Shown here one piece after another: positions 39,501 to 50,094 of a DNA stretch of 64,000 nucleotides (the first letter of the stretch is position 1; each line of letters starts with the position of its first letter). The DNA is from Annona cherimola. Its lineage: Eukaryota; Streptophyta; Magnoliopsida; Magnoliales; Annonaceae. The notes under the pieces were generated by a model. It searched no databases. It had not been told where the DNA came from and worked only from the letters and a program-made list of their open reading frames with translations. The stretch spans positions 22,115,335 through 22,179,334 of the forward strand of contig CM059977.1 of NCBI GenBank assembly GCA_030490835.1. The letters are read 5' to 3'. Made by a program: the position numbers and the translations under genes.

Positions 39501-42500
39501 GTTTTCTCTCCGTTGTTTTATTTTCAGGCATGAATTTTGCACTTCTTTCAATTTCCTACTTCCTGGCAGGTTGTAATGTTTTTTCAACAGGTATTGTTGT
39601 CACTAATGATGGAAATGCTATCCTGCGTGAGTTGGATCTTGCACACCCAGCCGCCAAGGTTTGGTTCTCGTCTTGCCAGCTTGCGACTGATATTATTTCT
39701 TTTGTCACATGTTCTTGTCATAAAATTTTATCATAGATATGTTTAAGGTTGGCCGAATTTATTAGAGACATTTCCTAGCATGTTAGGCATAACACCCTGC
39801 TAAGGTAAGGAGTGTCCAAATTTATTAGAGATACTTCCTAGGAAGTTACACATAAATACCATGCTATGTTCAGGATTGGCCCAATTTACAGAGATGTTTC
39901 CTATCAGGTCAGATTTATGTGAAAATGTTTTCATTACAGTGGTGGTGAAATGTTTCATTTTGGTCCTATGCGTGTGCATTTATAAATCTAATACAATCAC
40001 TACAGTTGATCCTGGTTATTTAGCTAAGATATGAAAATATTTGCATAATCTAATCTGATCATTATACTTGATCTTTTTAAGCGAAGATATGAGAACATTT
40101 ACATGTGAGCCTAACTGTTTTCTATTTTCAAAGTTTCCTTTTTTACCTGTTACCCTTCCTATTCTAATTCTGTTCTTTCAAGAATTGACAGTCCATGATT
40201 GAACTAAGCCGGACACAAGATGAAGAAGTAGGAGATGGAACAACATCTGTAATTGTTCTAGGTATGGATCCCAGTCCCCTGCTTTCTACTTAAACAATTT
40301 GCGATGCACTTTTTTTGAGCCAATTAGCTATCTGTACATTTATACATCTCTACAGCAAGCCAGTGCTGTGGATCGATTGAAGCCTATGAATGAGCTATTT
40401 CTATGTTTTTTTTGGCCATATAAGGATTAGATACAATCAGTGTCAAAGTGATAACGAGGGAGAAAATTAAAAGGAACTAACTACTATTTGCACAAGGACT
40501 TCTTTGGGCAGTGTTTACAAACTAATGTTGGTTGCCAGAGGTGCAGTTGGTCTTAGCGAATTATTTGAAACACTGTTACTGATCCTTTGTTCAAAATCTT
40601 ATTGAAGCTGGTGAGATGCTGCATGTTGCAGAGGCCTTCATAAATAAAAGCTATCATCCCACAGTAATTTGCCAAGGTAATTTTTTTCAGAGAAGGTAGC
40701 TCTCCCTAGATTTTTGTGCAAGGGAACTCTGTTTTCTAATTTCAAGCTCAATACGCATTTTTTCAGCATACAACAAAGCTCTTGAGGATGCGATTGCAGT
40801 TCTTGACAAGATAGCCATGTCTGTTGATGCAGATGATCGTGAGTGCTTGACATCTCCTTTTTACAATTTAAGCTTGAGCATTCTCTTTTGTTGTTGTTGT
40901 TTGTCTCATTTATGTGCATTTTTTGTCTTGTACTTTTGGTGATTCATGATATTTCTGTTGTATCCATCATTTGTTCACAATACATTGTTTGCTCTGATCA
41001 ATGCTTCTGGAACAATGCAAATGTTTTTCTTTTCTTTTTAACTTTCATGTTGCATTCATTTCAGAATTGGCATTTAATGTAGGTCAATATTAAGAAAAAA
41101 TCTGCTAGCAAATATGCTGTAGGGAACATTCTGTGGAGCATGCTTTGAGATCAAATACCTCTTTATAATGTTTTCTTGTATGATTATTCATAGGGAATAT
41201 TCATGATATTTATTTTGGCAGGTGCCACAATGCTGGGCTTGGTTAAAAGCTGCATTGGCACAAAGTTTACTAGTCAATTTGGCAATCTAATTGCTGTGAG
41301 TATTCTCTCTGCTCTAAACATTTTGTTCCGCGTCCTGTCATGTTTAATGGCCAATGGGTTTGGTATATTGAATAAGTTTCTATTTTTTCGTTTTATTTTT
41401 ATTTTTGGTGTTGTTTGGAGCTTTGAAATTGAATCCCGGATGAAGCTTTGTCAAAATTGTTTACGGGACTAGGTCTCTTTTGATTACTGAGACGCCAGTA
41501 AGCTGACCATCATGCTTATTTCTGTATGTTTTAACCATGACCAAAAATCATTTTCTTTGGGAACTCAGGTGCTCTTGGATCTAATTATCATGGTGGGCCT
41601 AAAATGAAAAACTGTCATTTAATCTCAACATAACAGCTGCTGTTGAATCATAACCCTATGCCTGCAAACTTCTAAGACTGATTTCCTCCCTTTTTCTGTT
41701 CTAGGATTTAGCTATAGATGCTACCTCAATGGTTGGTGTGGACCTTGGTCAAGGCATGCGAGAGGTGGACATTAAGAAATACATAAAAGTTGAGAAGGTC
41801 CCTGGAGGCCAGCTGGAGGATTCAAAAGTTCTCAAGGGAGTTATGATTAACAAAGATGTTGTTGCCCCTGGAAAAATGAGACGGAAGATTGTGAACCCAC
41901 GCATCATCCTTCTTGACTGTCCACTTGAATACAAGAAAGGAGAGAATCAAACAAATGCAGAGCTGGTTAAAGAGGAAGACTGGTAACAATTCTGCCTCAC
42001 ATCTTAGCAGATTTTCCTTTGAAATTGATTTGTTTTGTTCACACTTGGACGAGTTTCTTTCTTTGCCTCTGCTGCTCCGGCACTCCCCATATCATGTTTT
42101 TATATCCCCGTGGCCCTCCATTTGCAAAGTCCCAAAGTGTAGCTTTTTGAATGAGAAGATCATATATCGATATAAGAAGGCAGAAATCACTGCCTTAGTA
42201 CTTCAAGGGATCATCTTCGACTAGAATAGTTTTTGCTGCTTCATTGAACATTTTGAAATGTTCAGTCATAACAAGTCGTTGACAAGTTTGATCTGGTTTG
42301 GGGTTCTCATTTGTCAGTATACTGTTGCATTTGTTTTCCCCTATAAATTAATTTGGATGTTGAAGTCTGCCTTAACATTTTTTTTTTCAATATTGTGTGT
42401 TGTTGGCTTACAATAACTTTAGAAATTGCAGGTTTCACAGACCAAATTATTTAAAAGAGTCTAAAAAATGTGCATTTTTTTATCAAGAAAAATGTGCATG

Positions 42501-45500
42501 GTTTAATATTTACAAAAACTGGAGTAATTGGAGGCTTCATAGACCCAGGGCATGTTTAGCTACAAGAAAAAAATTTCCAAACTAAAACTTTTTACTCTCC
42601 ACAATTATTCTATTTTTTAATCATTTCTTCACATATTTCTATACAACTGTACTTTTTAATCATTTGTAGATAACTACCTATACAATTAACCTATCTATTT
42701 TACTTTATTCTCTTTACTCATCATCGTTACTTTTATCATATCATATCATTTTCTATCAATTCAAAAACTTTTCATTCAAAAGTTTTATCCCTTCCGAACA
42801 CCCTAAATTGTTTAAAAGAACCTTGGGAATCCAAATTATCCAAAATACTTGGATGGGCCATTATAAATTTCAAATGAGACCGTTTTGTGAAACCAGTCAA
42901 CAAAGTAGGAGGATCACTTAGTATTATTTAGGTGTTTAAATCATAAGCTTATAATGCCACAAAAATTGAACCTTTTTTTATGGTGGTCTTTGCTGGCAAA
43001 TCTTTCCCTTGCTGTGGCCTGCTAAAGTTTCCAACTGGGATTTTCCTTTTGGTGTGAATTTTGAGTATATTAGTGTTGTTAAGTTTGATTCGTATTGTGG
43101 ATTTAATGTAGTCATTATTTTAGGGCCCTAAACACAGTATTCCATCACAAATTTTGTTGATGAAATGTTCCTCAACTGTTTGAACTGATATATGAAATGG
43201 TTTTGAACTGCTGAACAAGTTTGGCCAGTGGTTTCACTTTGACAACATTGAAGCTGATTACAAAGTGGTGGTTGCAGTCTGAAATTCCTAGATGTCATAT
43301 TCTTATTGTACATTTGAAATATGCTAAATGGTAGTTTCCTTCTGGATAACCAGTTCTGACAGTTATATGATGGATATGGTCTAATTTCAGACCTTAAAGC
43401 CACTGCATCTCTTAAGATTTCTCACATTTTTCTATTAATTATTCATCTAAACACAAAAGAAGTCTAATGGCCTACATATGCTGTTAAAAGAATTGATCTT
43501 TTAAAAGTGAGCCATTAAGGCCCATTAACTCCTTTTTTTGCTGTTACATTTGTGCACTGGCCTTTTCAATCAACAATGAATCTGTGAGGTTAATAAAATA
43601 AATGCTTTGCCTTTTCTTAGGGGTGTCCTTTTGAAGATGGAGGAAGAATATATCGAGGGCCTCTGTGTGCAGATATTGAAGTTCAAACCAGACTTGGTAA
43701 TTACAGAAAAGGGGCTAAGTGATCTGGCATGCCATTTTTTGAGTAAAGCTGGTGTCAGTGCAATCAGGAGGTTGAGGAAGACTGATAACAACAGGATTGC
43801 CAAGGCATGTGGAGCAGTAATTGTCAACAGACCAGAAGAGCTCCAAGAATCTGATGTTGGAACCGGGGCTGGACTTTTTGAAGTCAAGAAGATTGGGGAT
43901 GAGTTTTTTGCTTTTATTGTTGACTGCAAAGATCCAAAAGCATGCACAGTCCTCCTAAGAGGTGCCAGTAAGGATCTCCTGAATGAAGTGGAAAGGAACT
44001 TGCAGGTAATCTGTATTCTGTCACTAGAGTAAGTGTGTCAGGAATGATGCACCAGAATTTGACGTTGTCAAGGGTGCCAGATCTACTTGTCCAAGGTGTT
44101 CCCACAGCATTGATAATAGGCATCTCTAAAGTATCTGAGTTTGAAATATCAAAGCAGTGGGACAGAAATAAATGGTTCAGGATTTGATATCAAATATTAA
44201 TTAGGAAGATAAAGATTGGATCATTAGACTTGCCACCTGGAAAATTTTCAAGGTGCCCTTTTCAATAGTTGTAGGGGCAGTTTGACAATCTGACTAAACA
44301 AATCTTCTCCTTCGTGCGGACTCTCTGATAAAGACATTTTTTGCATCTCTAATGCAATGGTGCTCTTATATTAGGCTTAATTGTTCTAAGCCTTACATTC
44401 CTTTAACAGGATGCTATGTCTGTGGCACGGAATATACTGAAAAATCCTAAGCTTGTTCCTGGGGGTGGTGCTACAGAGCTGACAGTTTCTGCAACACTGA
44501 AACAGAAAAGTTCATCGATTGAAGGTGTGGGAAAGGTACAATATGTATCCTTTCTCTTTCCATCTTCTGTATTTTTGTTTCATGATTTGCTTTATTCAAG
44601 AAATTGTAAATGCTGGTATTCCTTGGTCTTCAGCATTTTTCCATGCCCATCAATTGGTAAAACTAGTTTTTGACGATCTTACCCATAAATTGTGTTTGTG
44701 AGGCATGTGGATGCAGAACCACAGTAGAATCTTATGTTTTATTGGAGAAAATGAAAACATTCATTCATTGGCTATTCTGTATTAATTATTGCAACCCCAA
44801 TTCTGAGTAAATCACTGGAACTAAGAATGATTTTTGCAGGAAAGAAATGATTTGAGTTGGGTACTTCTTGATCTTTCTTAAGACTGATATTTGTATTTGT
44901 GTTTGAACAGTGGCCCTATGAAGCTGCTGCTGTAGCTTTTGAGGCTATTCCACGAACTTTAGCACAAAATTGTGGTGTGAATGTGATCCGAACCATGACT
45001 GCACTTCAGGGAAAGGTAACTTACAGACCTGAGAACATCTTTTCTTGTTATTAGCTTCCATCTTTCAAATCTATGTTTACTAGTTACTGGAAAATGCTAA
45101 TAAATGAGATTGATGCTCACTGCATGTAACATGCTACAATGATTTTGCTTTTAATTCTTGATTTAAATGCTTTAATTGAAGTACATTTTCAATTTTTGAA
45201 ATTAAAATTTTTTTCCCCGTAGCATGCAAATGGTGAGAATGCATGGATTGGTATTGATGGAAACACTGGTTTGATTGCTGACATGAAAGAAAGAAAGGTA
45301 TGATTTCATCCTAATTTTCATTAGGTCTGTCCTTCAGTTGTGTTACCTCTATTAAGCTGCTTAAAATTGATTTAAAATTTTTAGGCTAAGTTACCTTTGG
45401 TATATCCCTTAAACCTGGTAAAATTCCTATTTCTGGATATGGTGTTTATGCTATCCAACTCCAATCGTAACAAAAGATTGGAAGTGGGACTTCCTTGCTT

Positions 45501-46380
45501 CCACACTGAAATCTGCTCCTGTTTCATTTGAAACTTAGGCAACACAATGATAGTTTTGCAAGTAATTGTGAAACCAAACTGGCGTATATGCCGAATGATC
45601 CTTTGCTGCCGACCGCAAATGGGATCCATTGTGGCTGATCCATTTGCAGCCAGCCCCAATTTTTTTTTTTTTTTTAAAATAAAATTATTAATCTAAGTGT
45701 ATTTAGTCTATAGACCAATTTGTATGATTTTTGGAGATATGTTGATATTTTTTTTGGATTTTAAATGAGTATTTTAGTCATTTTCACTCTTTAAAATGAC
45801 TAAAATAACCTTGTGTAAAGATCTATAAAAATACCTACACTTTCAAAAATGGTAAAATTGGTTTATAGATTAAATATATGTTAACAGTTTTATTAAAAAA
45901 TGTTAAAAAATACATTTTTGGGGATGATTTTAGGCTGGCTGTTGATGATCACGCCCTGGCATATAGCACGTAATTCTCTGTTTAGTAGGAATTACCATTC
46001 CTGTGATAGGCAGTTTTCTGTATGGAGTATGACTGGCTTTGATCTCTGCCATGCACTGTGTAATTAAGATAAGAACCATGAAGAAAAGCATTAGAATCTT
46101 CCAGGAATGCCTTGACGTTCATCCTTTACATGGCCACCGTGCCCTCTCCTCCAGACAATGCAATGATCTCCTGTTGTGCATTTTTCAGATATGGGATGCT
46201 TACAATGTGAAGGTACAGACATTCAAGACAGCCATTGAGGCCGCATGCATGCTTCTAAGGATTGATGACATCGTGAGTGGCATTAAGAAAAAGCAGGCTC
46301 CTGGGGCCAGTCCCACCCCAAAGAAACCTCAAGTTGAGGAAGAGGGAGATGCAGATAATGAGCAAATACTCCCAGAGTAG
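36584..46380 (+). CDS. CCT3: T-complex protein 1 subunit gamma (CCT3)
   Basis: There are fourteen exons: 36584-36608, 37556-37617, 38555-38627, 39591-39658, 40192-40261, 40608-40676, 40767-40838, 41222-41295, 41705-41982, 43621-44005, 44410-44535, 44911-45015, 45223-45297 and 46189-46380, giving 557 aa, the usual length. It is one of eight subunits of the cytosolic TRiC/CCT chaperonin, which folds actin, tubulin and other clients using ATP. Nucleotide-site motifs: NDGNAIL (59-65), GDGTTS (90-95) and GGGATE (410-415). The C-terminal equatorial part has NGENAWIGIDGN and ACMLLRIDDIVSGIKKKQ, and an acidic tail ending DADNEQILPE. Exon 1 codes only eight residues before a 947-bp intron. All introns are GT-AG. 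Intron 9 hosts a MITE and intron 13 a foldback element; neither touches splice borders. Confidence 0.97.
39248..39330 (+). repeat. Tandem duplication in CCT3 intron 3, about 41-bp unit
   Basis: CAGAAAAGATAGAAG followed by TTTCATTCAATACAGGGAAT occurs twice back to back, with a 2-base length difference between the units. Confidence 0.85.
39745..39910 (+). repeat. Imperfect tandem repeat in CCT3 intron 4
   Basis: A motif of the type GGCCNAATTTATTAGAGA plus CTTCCTAG recurs three times at about 65-bp spacing with divergence between units. Confidence 0.5.
42548..42803 (+). repeat. MITE-like family copy l (CCT3 intron 9)
   Basis: It opens GGGCATGTTTAGCTAC and closes CTTCCGAACACCC. The body reads CTTTTTACTCTCCACAATTA and TATCATATCATATCATTTTC. 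It is a well preserved copy inside the 1.6 kb intron. Confidence 0.8.
45647..45941. repeat. Foldback element, copy 6 (CCT3 intron 13)
   Basis: The outer ends are CAGCCAGCC and its complement. The inner arms carry TTAATCTAAGTGTATTTA with a variant core (TCTATAGACCAATTT) and the complement. No clear target duplication. A GATCCATTTGC/GCAAATGGGATCC inverted pair lies directly left of it. Confidence 0.65.
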
Positions 46381-47135
46381 TGCCATCGGTATGGTTTTGT
46401 GATTTTGCAGCTTTCAGCTGCTGCTGTCAATACAAGATTTCTTCTAGAATCTTGTGCGTGTGATCTGAGGGTCAATTCGATTTTTGATTGAGTTGAGGTG
46501 CTTGTTTGTCAAGTTTTGATTATTCAAGTGCTGTTTGATCTTGAAGAACTCCCTCAGGAAGTTGTATTTTTAGCTGAACGGTTAACATAGGAAGTTTGTG
46601 ACATCTTATGATGATGAAAGCCTTTATTTGCATCAAGAATCTGCTGCGCGAGAGAGCTAAAGAATCTTAAGTCATGATAATTTCTGTTTATTTTTTAATG
46701 AACAAAAATTGTTGCTTTTTTTTTTGTCCGCTTTATTTTCCTATTATGTATAATTTTCGAACAACCGAAGATCGATTCATTCTTAAACGGATCGAATGAT
46801 TGTTCAGATGTTTTTGAGTCGTATTAAGTTCTTTAATTCACCCTTCTGACGGGGAAGGACAAAGGCAACTGATCAGAGAATTGAATTATTCTTATTAATT
46901 GTGCCCGAATGTATATTCTGAGTTGATATCTTACGGGAGAAATTTGTTGTTTAAAAAATTGAATATATTAGTCTTTTTATAGAGCGTGACTGTGAAGGGT
47001 GGAAAGCATCAATCGACATGATTTGTTTAATCCCTTCTCCACGGACGTCTATTCTCACGCTAAGCAATCCGAAGGCTTCGCCTGCGTCATGTGGAAAGGC
47101 TCTCTCTAAGACGCCTTTCTGGAGAGTGCAATAGG

Positions 47136-47355
47136 GGTAAGATGCTATTGCATTTCATGGCTCTTTGGGTAAAAGTGGTGGATGGAAGACCGTGCAACAT
47201 TGGTTATAGTGCATCTCTTTTGAGTAAAGTGGTGGTCGAAAGAGTGTGCAACGTGGATAGTAATGGTTGCACGACTCTTCCGGTAAAGTCGTGGATTAAA
47301 GAGTATAACATGGATATAAGTGATTGCATGACTCTGAGGGGTAAAGTGGTGGATT
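47136..47355 (+). repeat. Imperfect tandem repeat, about 60-65-bp unit
   Basis: GGTAAAGTGGTGGAT-like segments recur four times, each with a following GTGCAACNTGGAT-like part and a TGCATGACTCT-like part. The unit is moderately diverged. No protein repeat family is recognised. Confidence 0.65.
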
Positions 47356-48074
47356 AACCAGTGGTGGAATATCCAATTTCCACAAGTGAGCCACTAAAGG
47401 AATTTTATTAAATCCTTGTCCGTGTAGGGGATTGCCTAAGGGTGAACCATTCTGGATTTCAAGTTCACAGATCATGGTGGATCTTACTCATGATTAAAAT
47501 TTTCACCTGATTGAACTTTAGTAGGATATTTACCTCTTGGGGTTGGTTCGATGTGGCTTATTTTTCAGCTTAAGGATTATTGAAGTCATAAGCTATGTTT
47601 GGTGGGCTTGTACTCTAAATTTTAAAGAAATTTCCTAATGTGTCAAATAAGTGATAACCCCCTCTTGGGGGTGCTTCTTTAGCTTATCAGAATCTTATTT
47701 TACTAAAATAACCTTACTAAGGTTATGGAATTCTTTCCTAATCAAGAATAGCATTGTTATCAATAAAAAATTATGGTAGTTTGCATACGTTCTATATCTT
47801 AAAATTTTGTTAAATCTAACCATTAAAGAGTATTTTTAAACATAAAAAGTGAATATATTGAAAACTTTTATATATTATATATTTATTTTCAATGTTTAAT
47901 GTTGCATGTTCACTTTCAAATAGTTTATTTCACATTTCAATGAAAATAATTTTCAAATAAATAAATATTAGTGAACATTATTAATGAATTGATTCAATAA
48001 ATAGTATTTTCTAAAATATAAAACTAATAGGTTTTAGCAACTCATACAATCAATTATATAGGATAAAAATATCA

Positions 48075-48458
48075 TTTTTTTGCATTTTAGTCCCTCTAAC
48101 TTAGTGTATTTGCTTTTAAGCCCACGAGTTTCACGTATTTGCTTTTTAGACCCTATAAGTTTGCTCTATTTTCATTTTAGTCCCTGTAGTTAAACCCTGC
48201 CGTTAATTGCCTACGTCGATTCATGAGCATGAATTGACCCTTATTCTCATGTTCTTGAGTCGACTCATAAATGCAGTTAACGACAAGGTTAATCGACTCA
48301 TGAACATGAGTTGACTCATATATGTAGTTAACGAAAAGGTTTTAACGGCAGAGACTAAAATGCAAATAGGAAAAACTTATAAGGTCTAAAAAGCAAATAC
48401 ATGAAATTCATGGGCTAAAAAGCAAATACACAGTTAGAGAGACCAAAAGGCAAAAAAC
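48075..48458. mobile_element. Non-autonomous Mutator-like element with long terminal inverted repeats
   Basis: The left arm contains TTAGTCCCTCTAACTTA, GTGTATTTGCTTTTAAGCCC and GCCGTTAATTGC, and the right arm carries the complements in mirrored order. The arms cover nearly the whole 380 bp, with CTCATGAACATGAG-type palindromes in the middle. The flanks show a weak AATATC(T)CAT-like similarity that could be a decayed 9-bp duplication. No transposase is present. Confidence 0.7.
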
Positions 48459-49546
48459 TAATATCTCATACATAAATATAATTATAAAAAACTTATATAA
48501 CTTACTTATCTTTTATGCATTCTTTAATATTCCAACTTTAGCTGGAACAAACATAACTTACTACTTAAGTCATTTTATTTCAGTTGAATCGAACAATCTT
48601 CACTTATTTAACTTTAGTTAGTTATTAATTTCAGCTACTTACCAACTATCAATGATATTGTCAGTAAGAATTTATATTTTACTGTCGGTCCCAAACCAAG
48701 ATAAAAAGTGAGGATTAGCACGTTAGGTTGGCAGCCGATGCTATAAAAATCACTACCACATCTCTTATGTATTATGAAAATATGTTATAAAGCCAACCTC
48801 ACCTATGTGGAAAATGACTTATGATGATGATGATGATGACGACCGACCATTGCTCAATAAGCTCCAGCTAAATCAAATAGCCTCTTATTATCTGCAAGAC
48901 CCACAAGGTTTAGTACCTATCGAGAGAATAAAAAACCCTAGTTCTATTAAACAGTATGAAAAACTAAAGCTTTAAGAACTAGTTTAAACGAAAAGTGTTT
49001 TACGCTCATACATGGAATAATTCTCTCGAGTAAAGTTGAATTAAATGCTTTTAAGCAATGGTTGTAGCCCTTTATAGATGAAATTCCGTGTCCATGATTT
49101 GATACTTTTGATGTTAAAGTATGATGCAAGTACATTCATAGTGGGATTCAATTTCTTTCATAGTGGGAGTGAATGCAGACGTTTCACTCTCCAAATTAAC
49201 GTATTTTACACTTATTAAAAGCTCATATGAGTCACTAATTCAATGCTGTACAAACTGTCTTAAAATTACAGATATTTGATTTAGCTAGTGCGCGCACGTA
49301 AAATCCAAATGCAATCTAAAGAATAATCGAAGTATAGAATAAATAAAGTAAAAATATGTGCTTCCATTTTGACATGATTTTATATGTAGTTTACTACAAG
49401 TTGTTGACTTGCTGAAAGAGAGAAAAATCTGAGCATATCTGCGTATAGCATGCATATGTAGTGCATTAACAGCGTTTGTATATCAAGATTCTGGTAATAT
49501 ACTATATTTTCACCACCACTCAGAGCACAGGTGCACAGTATCATAA

Positions 49547-49612
49547 TCCTTTTACCACTGGCAGATATGAGACCTTTTTCCTTTTACCACTGGCAGATAT
49601 AAGACCTTTGGT
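49547..49612 (+). repeat. Tandem 32-bp duplication
   Basis: CCTTTTACCACTGGCAGATA followed by GAGACCTTT or AAGACCTTT occurs twice in direct succession. Confidence 0.85.
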
Positions 49613-50094
49613 ACCGTGGTAGCCCACCCCCACCCAAAAACTCCATGTAGGTCTGGCCATGATTTTTAGGGAAGTGATCCGAAACAGTCGTTTGCACCCT
49701 TTGGTTTTTCCAAATGGTTCCTCTTTATAAATTTTAAAGCTTTTACGTCCTTTGGATTGAAAACTTTATTTTTTGCATCATAACTAAATTTGTATGGATG
49801 AATTTTAATTTTCGCTTACATATGAAAAACCATATGGGAAGTGATTAAAGAGACGCTTGTTTTGAATCACTGCTCATAGTTTCCACGGAACAGATCTAAA
49901 GGAGATGTGATAGACATAAGATGAATAGCTGTAGAAAGAAAAACAAGAAGAGCAACATTCATTGTTAATGACTTAGTGATGGTTCATCAACATGAACTCA
50001 TAAAACGATAACATTACGGCGTTTCAATTGCAATGACATACAACACTTTTTTGTTTTTTTGTTTTTGTTTGTTTTGATATGATGAAATTTGCCT

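Larger units (their letters stand above)
46381..50094. other. Intergenic region right of CCT3
   Basis: It begins with the CCT3 3' UTR. It then holds an imperfect tandem repeat (47136-47355), a Mutator-like long-TIR element (48075-48458), an ATG/GAT microsatellite near 48818-48840 and a 32-bp duplication near 49547-49612. No supported protein gene is seen; the 88-codon open frame at 47091 follows the tandem repeat and is not convincing. Confidence 0.6.
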
